Source: Chloroflexota bacterium
Lineage (GTDB): Bacteria > Chloroflexota > UBA4733
Reading direction: 5' to 3'
Length of the DNA: 19,773 nt
Assembly (NCBI GenBank): GCA_025449435.1
Contig: JANWJO010000097.1
Location: forward strand, 1 to 19,773
Numbering within the stretch: the stretch's first letter is position 1; every line of letters starts with the position of its first letter. Of this stretch, positions 1 through 7,448 are shown piece after piece. Made by a program: the position numbers and the translations under genes. A model generated the notes under the pieces. It was not told the DNA's origin. It saw nothing but the letters and a program-made list of their open reading frames with translations, and did not search any database.

Positions 1-894
1 ACCAACATAGCCTTCCAACTGGCCGACCAGTGGAACGAGGCCAGCCGGGTCAGGCGCCAACGTGGCGAACGGATCAGAGTGCCTCCCGTCCATCAGCGAG
101 ACGTTCGCCGGAAAATAGCGCAATTGCGTGATCCCCTTGACGGCAGGTTGGCGGAGGCCATCTGGCAGCGCCGCGGCGAGCGCTTCGAGGAAGCGCTCCT
201 GTGCAGCATCACCATCGTGCACGGTAGTGGATGGGGCCGCATCCCACAGTTGCAGGATGCGCCACGCCCAAGGGCCCGGCAGCGGCTCCTGCAGGCCCGC
301 ATAGTAATTGACGGCAACGGCAGCCAACGTCCTCGTGGCGAACGGCGCGAACCGATCGAGCACTTGCCTCAGCTGCACAGCCGAAAGCGCACCACCCAAG
401 GCACCGCTGAAAACGAAGGCGGCGAAAGCAGCGATGCGTCGCTGCCACAGTGGCACGAGCGCCTGTGAATGCAGCAGATAGCCGGCTTCGAGGAGCACGG
501 ACTCGAGGTCTTGATTGTCGACAAGGACACGACGTTCCAGGCCGCCGAAGTACATGACGGCCAACGGCGTCGGAGCAGAAGCGGCTCGTCCGGCCGCCAT
601 CCAGCTGAGGTACGCCGCTCGTTGCGGCGCCGACAAGCTGCTAAAGCGGGCGATAAGTCGACGTTGTGATGGGGCTGGCTCAGTCGCCCCTCCTCCGTCA
701 CCGATTAGGATGCAAGAGGGCTCTTCGACTGATCGGACCTGGCTGTCGCACACATAGGCCAGCGGGCTGACTAAGGCAAACTCGCCAACAAAACACGTTT
801 CACCGTCACCCACCCAGCGCAGGACCGGTCCTGTTGAGCAAGTAGACTTATTGGCTATATCACTGGGCCACGTTGTCCCGCGAGCGATAGCCAC
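1..894 (-). CDS. TerB N-terminal-domain protein (partial, runs off left edge)
   Basis: This open reading frame has no stop before the window's left edge, so only the first ~298 residues are seen. Its centre matches the TerB-N pattern: a segment like LSAPQRAAYLSWMAAGR, followed after a short gap by MYFGGLERRVLVD. Ahead of that lies a region like the usual N-terminus of these proteins (RWVGDGETCFVGE, then a run ending VRSVEEPS). The start is the GTG at 894-892, placed 9 nt after a perfect AGGAGG (909-904). TerB-N proteins are known from multidomain proteins linked to tellurite/stress-response modules and sometimes to ATPase or helicase partners; their biochemical role is unsettled. The gene is divergent from the hydroxyacid dehydrogenase. 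The family call is good; the C-terminal domains and function are unknown. Confidence 0.75.
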   Translation of the reverse strand, partial: MAIARGTTWPSDIANKSTCSTGPVLRWVGDGETCFVGEFALVSPLAYVCDSQVRSVEEPSCILIGDGGGATEPAPSQRRLIARFSSLSAPQRAAYLSWMAAGRAASAPTPLAVMYFGGLERRVLVDNQDLESVLLEAGYLLHSQALVPLWQRRIAAFAAFVFSGALGGALSAVQLRQVLDRFAPFATRTLAAVAVNYYAGLQEPLPGPWAWRILQLWDAAPSTTVHDGDAAQERFLEALAAALPDGLRQPAVKGITQLRYFPANVSLMDGRHSDPFATLAPDPAGLVPLVGQLEGYVG

Positions 895-903
895 CGTGAG
901 AAC

Positions 904-909
904 CCTCCT
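904..909 (-). promoter_or_regulatory. Shine-Dalgarno of the TerB-N gene
   Basis: On the minus strand this reads AGGAGG, 9 nt before GTG at 894-892. It decides the start of the left-edge gene, for which no ATG is available at a sensible place. Confidence 0.7.
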
Positions 910-946
910 GGACCAAGAGGTAACCGCCGAATGAGCGCTGTGCGCC

Positions 947-976
947 ACGACACACGAGCGGCGTGAGCGCTATACT
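947..976 (+). promoter_or_regulatory. Candidate sigma-70-type promoter for the hydroxyacid dehydrogenase
   Basis: ACGACA (947-952) and TATACT (971-976) are separated by 18 bp. The -10 matches the consensus at 5 of 6 positions, the -35 at 4 of 6. It lies in the divergent 173-bp region between the TerB-N and dehydrogenase genes. Transcription would begin near 983, downstream of the GTG at 963, which favours GTG 1068 as the true start. Confidence 0.35.
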
Positions 977-1067
977 CCCGCCGTCGTCTGTGGCACTTGT
1001 CTCGCAGGCAAAGTGTACCGCTCAGCCCAGTCGCTGGGTGGCAACGCGGGAGATTGGAGCACCTCGA

Positions 1068-2090
1068 GTGGCAGCACCATCCAACACCTCGTCGCCGAAA
1101 ATCGTCGTGGCTCACGGTGGTTGGGGCAGGCAGAATTGGGACGTCATTGAGCAGGCGCTCAAAGAGGTCGGCGGAGAACTCCACCTGCGCAACTGGCAAA
1201 CAGAGGACGAATTCGTGGCGGCCGCCCACGACGCTATCGGCCTGGTACAGGGTGGGCCGGTACGCTTGACAAGTGCGGTCATGGATCGCTTGCCCAACTT
1301 GCAGTTCGTGGCGGCTCAGGGCATTGGCGTCGACTTTACGGATATTCCGGATGCCACTAAGCACGGCATCGTCATTATCAACCTGCCAGGCGTCATCCAC
1401 CGGGAAGTAGCAGCACATACCTGGTCGCTCATTCTGGCGCTGGTCCGCCATGTCGGTGCGTACCACCAGGGCATGCGTGACAATACGCGCTACCAACCTG
1501 CCTTTGTCCACCACTTGTACGGCGAGACCATTGGCATAGTGAGCTACGGCAATATCGGCAAGCTCATTGCCCGCCAGGCCAAGGGCTTTGAAATGCGGGT
1601 CATCGCCTTCGACCCGTTCGTCACCAAGGAACAGATGGCCAAAGACGGTGTCGAGCACGTGTCGCTGAATCAGTTATTCCGCGAGTCGGACATTGTCAGT
1701 TGCCACGTGCCGCTCAATGCCGAGACGTACCACCTCATCGGCGAAGAACAGTTCAGGCTCATGAAACGGCACGCGTACTTCGTAAATAACGGTCGCGGTA
1801 AAGTGGTCGACGAGCCCGCGCTCATTCGGGCACTCCAGGAAGGCTGGGTGGCCGCTGCAGCGCTCGACGTCCTGGAGCAGGAACCACCGGACCGCTCCAA
1901 CCCCCTGCTCACTATGGCCAATGTGGTGCTGACGCCCCACGTCGCGTCGGTCTCCAACCATGCCAATGTCGAGCGCCGGAAACAACTGGCGGTCGAACTC
2001 GCCCTGAGCGTGAGCGGCCACTGGCCACGCTTTGGCCTGGTCAACAAAGATGTGAAGCCAAAGGTTCCGCTGACACCGGCGCCAGCGTGA
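1068..2090 (+). CDS. D-isomer-specific 2-hydroxyacid dehydrogenase
   Basis: A 340-residue NAD(P)-dependent dehydrogenase of the D-2-hydroxyacid (phosphoglycerate dehydrogenase-like) family, cytosolic, interconverting a 2-keto acid and a D-2-hydroxy acid. The catalytic triad is visible: R243 in NNGRGKVVDE, E272 in LDVLEQEPP and H291 in TPHVAS. The R-to-E spacing is 29, as in characterised members. The dinucleotide-binding loop reads VSYGNIGK (from about residue 158), so the first Gly of GxGxxG is Ser. The reading frame extends up to a GTG at 963, but GTG 1068 has a GGAG (1055-1058) at proper distance, gives the usual family length, and lies downstream of the candidate -10. The substrate cannot be told from sequence. 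A Gfo/Idh oxidoreductase follows. Confidence 0.88.
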   Translation: MAAPSNTSSPKIVVAHGGWGRQNWDVIEQALKEVGGELHLRNWQTEDEFVAAAHDAIGLVQGGPVRLTSAVMDRLPNLQFVAAQGIGVDFTDIPDATKHGIVIINLPGVIHREVAAHTWSLILALVRHVGAYHQGMRDNTRYQPAFVHHLYGETIGIVSYGNIGKLIARQAKGFEMRVIAFDPFVTKEQMAKDGVEHVSLNQLFRESDIVSCHVPLNAETYHLIGEEQFRLMKRHAYFVNNGRGKVVDEPALIRALQEGWVAAAALDVLEQEPPDRSNPLLTMANVVLTPHVASVSNHANVERRKQLAVELALSVSGHWPRFGLVNKDVKPKVPLTPAPA

Positions 2091-2132
2091 TCAGGTAAGG
2101 GAGCGTCATCGCATACACAAGGGCGATCTGGG

Positions 2133-2181
2133 CTGGCACCTAGTGCGTCTCTTGTATACTCTCGCATGCAGCCAGGCTGGC
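2133..2181 (+). promoter_or_regulatory. Candidate promoter and small palindrome before the Gfo/Idh gene
   Basis: CTGGCA (2133-2138) and TATACT (2155-2160) are 16 bp apart. Just downstream, near the expected start of transcription, GCCAGGCTGGC (2171-2181) is a perfect 11-bp palindrome with a single central base, which could be a small operator. The -10 and its following bases (TATACTCTCG) nearly repeat those before the dehydrogenase (TATACTCCCG). Prediction only. Confidence 0.3.
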
Positions 2182-2218
2182 GAATTCGGGGCACTGGTGT
2201 GGCCGGAAGGACGCGTAG

Positions 2219-3208
2219 TTGCACCTTGCGTTTTTGGGGACTGGCAGTATCGCAGAACGGCACCTCGATGCCATCCAGCGGACGAGCGATCTGGAAGTTG
2301 TCTGGTTGGTAAGCCGGTCGGCCGGACATGCAGAAGGCTTGGCACTCAAAAAGCACATTCCTCGCTGGTCTACCAACGTCAACGATGTGTTGCGCGACGC
2401 GAACGTAGATGCTGTCGTCATCGCCTATCCCACCTTCCTGCACGAGGAACTGGCGCTGGCGGCGTTCGCGGCTGGCAAACACGTCGTGTGCGAGAAGCCG
2501 CTGTCCGATTCCGGTGCATCGGCCGAACGCATCGCCCACGCTGCCAGGGTGGCTGGCAAGCTCCTGTTGGTCGCACAGTTGCGCCGATTCTGGCCACCCT
2601 ATGACCAACTCCACCACTTCGCCCGGTCCGGCGATGCGGGATCATTGGTACGTGCTACGATCGACTTTCAAGCTGAGTGGGATTGGTCTCAACGAGGATG
2701 GCGTGTCGAGCATCCTGGTGGGTATCTGCTCGACATGCATGTCCACGAGATCGACTTGCTGTTGTGGTTCTTCGGGACGAGCCCCGTGTCGGTGTGGGCA
2801 ACGGGAGAAAATCGGGCGGAGCGCGAGGGCCAGGTGGTGATACAGTTTCCAACCGGCTACGCGGTGCTCAGCTATTGCGGTAGGGCGTCTGGCAGGACAT
2901 ATCCGGCTGGAAGCCTAGCCACCTACCAGTTGATATGCACGCAGGGCCGGGCCGAAGCCAGCGTGACTGGCGAGGTGCACCTCGAGGAATGGGTCGCAGG
3001 CGTACGGCACATGGATACTCGGTCCCCGGTAGGGGACGTGGTGCGCAGCAGTTGGGACGGCATGTGGGGTGCGTTCTCACGAGCGCTGCACGGGGCCGCA
3101 CCGCCGCCCGTTGATCCAGAGGAAGCCGTTGCCAACGTGCGGGTGGCCTGCGCGGCGCTAGCGTCGATGATGTCAGCGCAGCCTATCGCGCTTGCGCGCG
3201 GCGCATAG
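2219..3208 (+). CDS. Gfo/Idh/MocA-family NAD(P)-dependent oxidoreductase
   Basis: A 329-residue oxidoreductase. Residues 1-120 form the Rossmann domain with the GTGSIA loop (7-12) and the family's CEKPL motif, whose K93 is the usual catalytic lysine. The C-terminal alpha/beta domain carries GGYLLDMHVHEID with D172 and H176 at the active-site positions. Relatives oxidise sugars, inositols or their derivatives; the substrate here is unknown. The start is TTG: it puts the Rossmann strand directly at the N-terminus and follows GGAAGG at good spacing. The gene shares orientation with the preceding hydroxyacid dehydrogenase but has 128 bp of its own upstream DNA. It is followed after 101 bp by the Cas10-like gene; no convincing promoter or terminator is seen in that gap, only an isolated TTGACT at 3225-3230. 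Confidence 0.88.
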   Translation: MHLAFLGTGSIAERHLDAIQRTSDLEVVWLVSRSAGHAEGLALKKHIPRWSTNVNDVLRDANVDAVVIAYPTFLHEELALAAFAAGKHVVCEKPLSDSGASAERIAHAARVAGKLLLVAQLRRFWPPYDQLHHFARSGDAGSLVRATIDFQAEWDWSQRGWRVEHPGGYLLDMHVHEIDLLLWFFGTSPVSVWATGENRAEREGQVVIQFPTGYAVLSYCGRASGRTYPAGSLATYQLICTQGRAEASVTGEVHLEEWVAGVRHMDTRSPVGDVVRSSWDGMWGAFSRALHGAAPPPVDPEEAVANVRVACAALASMMSAQPIALARGA

Positions 3209-3309
3209 AAAGCTCACAGCAGCGTTGACTTGCGTTGGGTTTGCATTCGGCCGGAAGCTGCGAACCTACTGTGTGGCATGTCACCTTGTGGTGCGGAGAT
3301 GTGGAGCCA

Positions 3310-4854
3310 ATGCCTGAGCAGGCCCTTGTCATGGTTGAGGTGCAGCATGAGCATCGCTATATCTTTCGAGCCCCGGCCCTGGCCGATGTATCTGGTGCTG
3401 CAAGTCTGCTAGAAACGCTGGACCGCTTTGGTCTGCCAACCGCCATACAGCAACGCGAGATCCAGGGCGCTGGCATCCTTGCAGGCGGCAGATTGCACCT
3501 CCATACCTGCCCGACAATGGAGCAAGGCCGCCGTTCGATTGCTTTGGCACGACGACTGTTCCGGCAGCGCACGAACGAAGTAACGCTCCGGGCTGCGGCC
3601 GTGCCGGTCCAAACGGAAGAATTGCTCGAACGCTTCGGGTCGCTGTTCGCCGAAGCGCAGCAGGTGCTGGAAGGCACATCGTCTGCCACCAGCGGAACGG
3701 CTGCCACGAGCTATTCCAGCGAACTGCGCTGGTGTGATGCATGCCATCAGGTGCCAGCCAGCGTACACAACTCGGGGCAGTGGATCTGCCGGGGGTGTCA
3801 GTTCCGGCGTGCCGAGACGCTGGCATCACATACCCGCTTGTCGCTTGCTCCGTATCGCGTCAGTTTGTCCGACGCCAGTGAGGGTGAACTGCAGACGAGG
3901 CCGGTGTGGGAACGATTCTTGCGCTGGGCTCGTGATCGGGGACTTGCCCGGACGGGCGACCCGGCGGCAGATATCGGCACGATCCATGGGTGGCGGGCAC
4001 CATCGCTACGCGATGTGGCCGACCAGCGGGGCTGGGTAGCGCTTATCACCGCCGAGATTGCCGGCCTATCGCTCCTATGGCCATCGTTTACCGACTCCCA
4101 GCTGGCCCTGCGGACCTCTGGCCAGGTCAACAAGCTGCTGGACGATGTGTGTTTCGATGCTGTTGAAAGCGCTTGCCGCTCTGCAAACGGAAATGTGCTC
4201 CGAGCCGAGTTCCTGTCGCTGGGCGGCGACCGCGTGCTCGTCCTCGTGCCTGCCGACGTAGCGCCAGCAATTGCCCAACGCATTGCCCAACATGTAGAAG
4301 GTGGTTCCCAGTCTGCTACCGAGGGCCGCCGCTTAACGCTGCGCGCGGGCATCGGGATGACCCCACGCAACGTGCCGTTGGGCGTTGCCATCGACCTGGC
4401 TTCCGACGCACTCGTTGAAGCAAAGCGGACTGCCTTGAACAGCGGCGCCCGGCGCGCCACCATCGGGTGGGCAGCGTTTGGCTCGAGTCAGGCCAATGCT
4501 GTATCGATTGACCAACTAGAACAAGCGTTGCAGCATGCGCGCCAATTACGACGCGCCGGCCTGGATCAGAGGCTGTTGGACGATCTGGTGCGCGATGACG
4601 CGACCGACGGTTTCGCCCACATGGCACGCTCGACCACGAAGTTCACCGATCTTCAGCGACGTGCCGTGGCAGCGACACTGCGCGATCTGGGAGCGTTCGA
4701 CAACCGGCCCGCTCTCCGCGGTGTAATGCAGCGTGGGCTCAGCGCCGCTATGGCTCTGCTGCCATTTTGCGCTGGCATTCCCACGCTGGGACGTGCGCCG
4801 CTCAGCCGGCCGAATGGCGTGAGCGGCGCTCACCCGTTGGGAGACACGGACTAA
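3310..4854 (+). CDS. cas10: Cas10-like large subunit, HD-less, cyclase motifs degenerate (type III-D-like)
   Basis: A 514-residue Cas10-type protein, the large subunit at the base of type III CRISPR effector complexes. It begins directly with a Palm1-like segment (VEVQHEHRYIFRAPALAD), so the N-terminal HD nuclease domain is absent. A zinc ribbon follows (C142, C145, C160, C163), then a Palm2 domain with LGGDRVLVLVPAD at ~304-316 and LTLRAGIG beyond it, and a helical C-terminal domain. In active Cas10, Palm2 has an Asp in a D-G-N/D type motif and a GGDD motif; here those places read AEIAG (E249) and GGDR (R308), so cyclic-oligoadenylate synthesis is predicted lost. ATG 3310 is preceded by GGAGAT (3295-3300) and aligns with the Palm1 start; an upstream in-frame TTG at 3235 is less likely. 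The stop overlaps the next ATG (TAATG). Confidence 0.85.
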   Translation: MPEQALVMVEVQHEHRYIFRAPALADVSGAASLLETLDRFGLPTAIQQREIQGAGILAGGRLHLHTCPTMEQGRRSIALARRLFRQRTNEVTLRAAAVPVQTEELLERFGSLFAEAQQVLEGTSSATSGTAATSYSSELRWCDACHQVPASVHNSGQWICRGCQFRRAETLASHTRLSLAPYRVSLSDASEGELQTRPVWERFLRWARDRGLARTGDPAADIGTIHGWRAPSLRDVADQRGWVALITAEIAGLSLLWPSFTDSQLALRTSGQVNKLLDDVCFDAVESACRSANGNVLRAEFLSLGGDRVLVLVPADVAPAIAQRIAQHVEGGSQSATEGRRLTLRAGIGMTPRNVPLGVAIDLASDALVEAKRTALNSGARRATIGWAAFGSSQANAVSIDQLEQALQHARQLRRAGLDQRLLDDLVRDDATDGFAHMARSTTKFTDLQRRAVAATLRDLGAFDNRPALRGVMQRGLSAAMALLPFCAGIPTLGRAPLSRPNGVSGAHPLGDTD

Positions 4855-5441
4855 TGCCTAACGCATACCTTGATGTGCGCTACTCCGTCCAATCGACCGG
4901 GACTTGGCTGGCGACTGGCCACGCTGAGCCCGCCCTTCAGCCCTCAACCCTCAAAGGTGCCATACGCCAGGAGGCAGCCCGCTGGTGGCTGACCAGCTCG
5001 GGCAAGACTTGCCAATCTGAAGGTGACCCATCGTGCCCCGTATGCCTGCTGTTTGGGGGTGCTGGCTTGGAAGGTGGTCTTCGCTGGACCTCGCTGATCA
5101 GTGCGAGCGAACGTGAGCCTGTACCCCTCGCACGCACGCAACGTACACGATTGCACGTTGATCGGGCCCGCCGAACCAGCAGGTTGCACGCTGCGTCGTC
5201 GGTCGAGGTGGCTGCAGGGGAGTTTCGCTGGTCGGGGCAGGTCTGCGGTTGGCTCCCACGAGTAGATGCCAATCCCCGTGCGTTGCTCCTGTCAGCGCTG
5301 CTCTCAGTCCGCCACGTTGGCGCCGGCGCCGCTCTCGGTGCTGGGGGCATCCGGCTCGCTATTGAGCAAGCAACATTCGGTGGCGAGGCGATAGATGTTG
5401 ATGCGGTGCTCGGTGCACTCCTTCCTGAGGTAACGGTATGA
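4854..5441 (+). CDS. Short Cas7-type RAMP protein
   Basis: A 195-residue RAMP-superfamily protein, expected to be one backbone (Cas7/Csm3-like) subunit binding crRNA. The PSTLKGAIR helix motif lies at ~31-39. The family's Cys motif CPVCLLFGG (C61, C64, with C53 nearby) probably binds zinc, and a VDR-type motif follows. The segment before PSTLKG is very short (WLATGHAEPALQ), leaving no room for the loop that in Csm3 carries the target-cleaving Asp, so it is predicted to be non-catalytic. It is also shorter than typical Cas7 proteins (~230-300 residues). The start ATG overlaps the cas10 stop, and the stop overlaps the csx10 start by ATGA, so the three are translationally coupled. An upstream in-frame ATG at 4767 lies inside cas10 and is rejected. 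Confidence 0.78.
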   Translation: MPNAYLDVRYSVQSTGTWLATGHAEPALQPSTLKGAIRQEAARWWLTSSGKTCQSEGDPSCPVCLLFGGAGLEGGLRWTSLISASEREPVPLARTQRTRLHVDRARRTSRLHAASSVEVAAGEFRWSGQVCGWLPRVDANPRALLLSALLSVRHVGAGAALGAGGIRLAIEQATFGGEAIDVDAVLGALLPEVTV

Positions 5442-6655
5442 CGCAGTGGAGAACGCTCATCGTGAGGACAGTGGCACCACTGGCGCTTGCTGCAACGCGA
5501 GCCGTTGGCTATCGCCACGAGACGATGACGCACATTCCAGGCTCGACCGTACGCGGCGCGCTGGCTGCTCGCTACCTGCAAAGCGGCGAGCCTGAGGGCG
5601 ATACCATGACGAGGCTGTTCGACGCGATGCGCTGTGCTCCCTTGCACTCTACCGGCGATTCACACGCCCGACCCTTCACCCTGCCACTGTCGACGCGCAC
5701 ATGCGGCCTGCAACCGGGGCTGCGCTCCAGCGGTGGGCACGGGATGGTTGACACTCTGATCCTAGCCGCGGTCGACCAACTCGCCCAGCGGGCAGGTGCT
5801 GAGGAGACTCCTGTGTTGCCTCCACGCACGGCCAGCCGGACGTGTCCGAAGTGCCAGGCCGAACGTCGCCCCAGACGGCCACTCCAGCCGGTCAGTGGCA
5901 CCGCAATCTGGACCGAGGCCGGTGCCTTGATTCCTCCAGCGCGCGAAGAGGAACACATCGAGCGCTCGATCGATGGGGCAACGCGTGCTTCGCAGGGAAC
6001 CCTTCACGTACATCGCGCCCTCGCGACCAACCAGCGTTTTGCAGCGCGTGTGGCTTTTGATTCGGACGATGCGTTGGCCATCGTGACGGGTCAACTTGCC
6101 CCTGCAGGCTCGCTCTTGTGGGCAGGGTCCGGACGCTCGCGCGGTTACGGCGGCCTTGAAGTTGAACAGTGGGAGCACGTGGCGCCTGGTGACTCCGTTG
6201 GCCATCGCCAGTCGGCGCTGCAGACTGCACTAGAAGCGACTTGTTCGCGCAGGAGTTTGCCTGCTCCTGAGCGGCGCTACGCCGCAATCACCGTGCAGAG
6301 CCACACAATTTCTCGAGATGCATTCGGACGGTTTTGTACGTCAATGACGCCGTCCCTCCTCGCCAGTTGGTTGGGGCTCGACCAGACCCTCTTTGAAGTC
6401 GTCCAGCAGTATGGCGCGGTGGCGCCTATCGAGGGTTGGAACGCAGCGCTCGGTGTACCGAAAGGTGATGCCCTCGCCATTGGTGCCGGCAGTACCTGCT
6501 TGCTGACGTTCTCACCGGAGCACCTGGACCTAGTGTTGCCGGCGTTGGAGCGCGCCGAGGTCGCAGGCATTGGCGAACGTCGGGGTGAGGGGTTTGGCAT
6601 CGTGTCCGTATGTGACCCCGTCCATTGGCAGTTGAACGAATTGGAACTGGAGTGA
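5438..6655 (+). CDS. csx10: Csx10-like RAMP protein (Cas5-group subunit of type III-D)
   Basis: A 405-residue double-RAMP protein of the Csx10 type, the hallmark Cas5-group subunit of subtype III-D that caps the 5' tag of the crRNA next to Cas10. Visible features are IPGSTVRGALA at 33-43, a glycine-rich loop AGSGRSRGYGG at 229-239 closing the first RAMP fold, a CPKC zinc-knuckle half (C136, C139), and the terminal RAMP glycine motif GIGERRGEGFG at 377-387. The length fits the family. ATG 5438 overlaps the preceding stop (ATGA). The next gene begins 7 nt after its stop. No sign of frameshift or truncation. Confidence in the RAMP class is very high; the Csx10 assignment rests on the two-domain layout, the C-terminal GERRGEGFG motif and the Csx19-like neighbour. 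Confidence 0.82.
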   Translation: MTQWRTLIVRTVAPLALAATRAVGYRHETMTHIPGSTVRGALAARYLQSGEPEGDTMTRLFDAMRCAPLHSTGDSHARPFTLPLSTRTCGLQPGLRSSGGHGMVDTLILAAVDQLAQRAGAEETPVLPPRTASRTCPKCQAERRPRRPLQPVSGTAIWTEAGALIPPAREEEHIERSIDGATRASQGTLHVHRALATNQRFAARVAFDSDDALAIVTGQLAPAGSLLWAGSGRSRGYGGLEVEQWEHVAPGDSVGHRQSALQTALEATCSRRSLPAPERRYAAITVQSHTISRDAFGRFCTSMTPSLLASWLGLDQTLFEVVQQYGAVAPIEGWNAALGVPKGDALAIGAGSTCLLTFSPEHLDLVLPALERAEVAGIGERRGEGFGIVSVCDPVHWQLNELELE

Positions 6656-6662
6656 TCGAGCC

Positions 6663-7442
6663 ATGACGGCCACGGTAACACCTGGCGCACAGGCCCTAGC
6701 GCACCGTCGGTGGCTCGCCGACCAGTCCGACTGGATTGCGGCGCACATGCCGGTGGCAGATCTTGCTCGCCGTGCGCGCCGCGCGTACATTGACCGGCAA
6801 GCGATCCGTAACCTTGCCCGCGCTGCGCAAACGGCGCACTCGGTCGTCGAACTCAGCGACTATGTGCGGTTGCGTACTGGACGCTCAGGGCTGTGGCGGC
6901 GCGACGGCTTTGGCGTGGCGCTGCTCAACGAGCTCGAGCGTCTGCGTTCGCGCACCACGCCGGAACAGGGCGACGCGTTGGTGAATCACCTGGACCTGTG
7001 CCGGTTGTTCGTCGAACAGTTAGCGGTTGCCTACGCCTTTACGATCGCGGTCGATGTGTCGGCACCACGAACACCCACTCCCAATGCACGCCCGGCCGCG
7101 AGTGCTGCGTCTACAGTTCCTAACTCTCCTCGCCCGGTAGGGACTGCTGCAAGCCCCAATCAACCCAACCGAGCGAGAGCTCAAGAGCCGGCTGCGCGCT
7201 CCAGGCGCGCAACGAACGTAGCGCCTGTTCCTGAGCTAGAGGGCGTCGAGACATCCGTCGAGGTAGGCGTCCAGGAGAGTGGTGCACCAAACCTCGGTAC
7301 CAGCGATTTTGACGAGCAGCTGGTGGCTGCACCCGAGGTTATGGCGCTTGAGGAGGTTTCCCCCATGCCAGGTGAAGTAGAAGCCGCTGCCGACGTGCCG
7401 CCTGGTGACCAGCAGTCGGGTGAAGCCCCGGTGGAAGAATAG
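6663..7442 (+). CDS. Cas11/Csm2-like small subunit with long acidic disordered tail
   Basis: A 259-residue protein in two parts. Residues ~1-130 are helical and Arg-rich; the segment LDLCRLFVEQLAVAYAF near its end resembles the final helix of Csm2 (Cas11), the small subunit lining the inside of type III complexes. Residues ~130-259 are low in complexity, first Pro/Ala/Arg-rich, then strongly acidic: the last 70 residues have 18 Asp/Glu and no Lys or Arg. Such a tail is not part of standard Csm2 proteins (usually ~120-150 residues). It lies between csx10 and a second small helical gene, in the operon position where III-D loci carry a small subunit. The similarity is visual and weak, so the role is inferred mainly from position. 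Confidence 0.55.
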   Translation: MTATVTPGAQALAHRRWLADQSDWIAAHMPVADLARRARRAYIDRQAIRNLARAAQTAHSVVELSDYVRLRTGRSGLWRRDGFGVALLNELERLRSRTTPEQGDALVNHLDLCRLFVEQLAVAYAFTIAVDVSAPRTPTPNARPAASAASTVPNSPRPVGTAASPNQPNRARAQEPAARSRRATNVAPVPELEGVETSVEVGVQESGAPNLGTSDFDEQLVAAPEVMALEEVSPMPGEVEAAADVPPGDQQSGEAPVEE

Positions 7443-7448
7443 TCAACT

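Noticed and set aside
79..701. Open frames of 66-129 residues on both strands near the left edge
   Set aside because: They are out-of-frame shadows of the minus-strand TerB-N gene, which has a good start and a recognisable domain.
963..1067. Upstream GTG start for the hydroxyacid dehydrogenase
   Set aside because: It would lie before the candidate -10 and adds 35 residues unlike the family; GTG 1068 has a better ribosome site.
855..1658. 267-residue open frame on the minus strand
   Set aside because: It is antisense to the well-supported hydroxyacid dehydrogenase, shows no family motif, and also overlaps the start of the TerB-N gene.
1670..2617. 315-residue open frame on the minus strand
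   Set aside because: It is antisense to the dehydrogenase end and the Gfo/Idh gene, both with full catalytic motifs; its protein is low-quality and Cys/Arg-rich.
3235..3309. TTG-initiated N-terminal extension of Cas10
   Set aside because: The extra 25 residues lack conservation features, while ATG 3310 has a good ribosome site and aligns with the Palm1 start.
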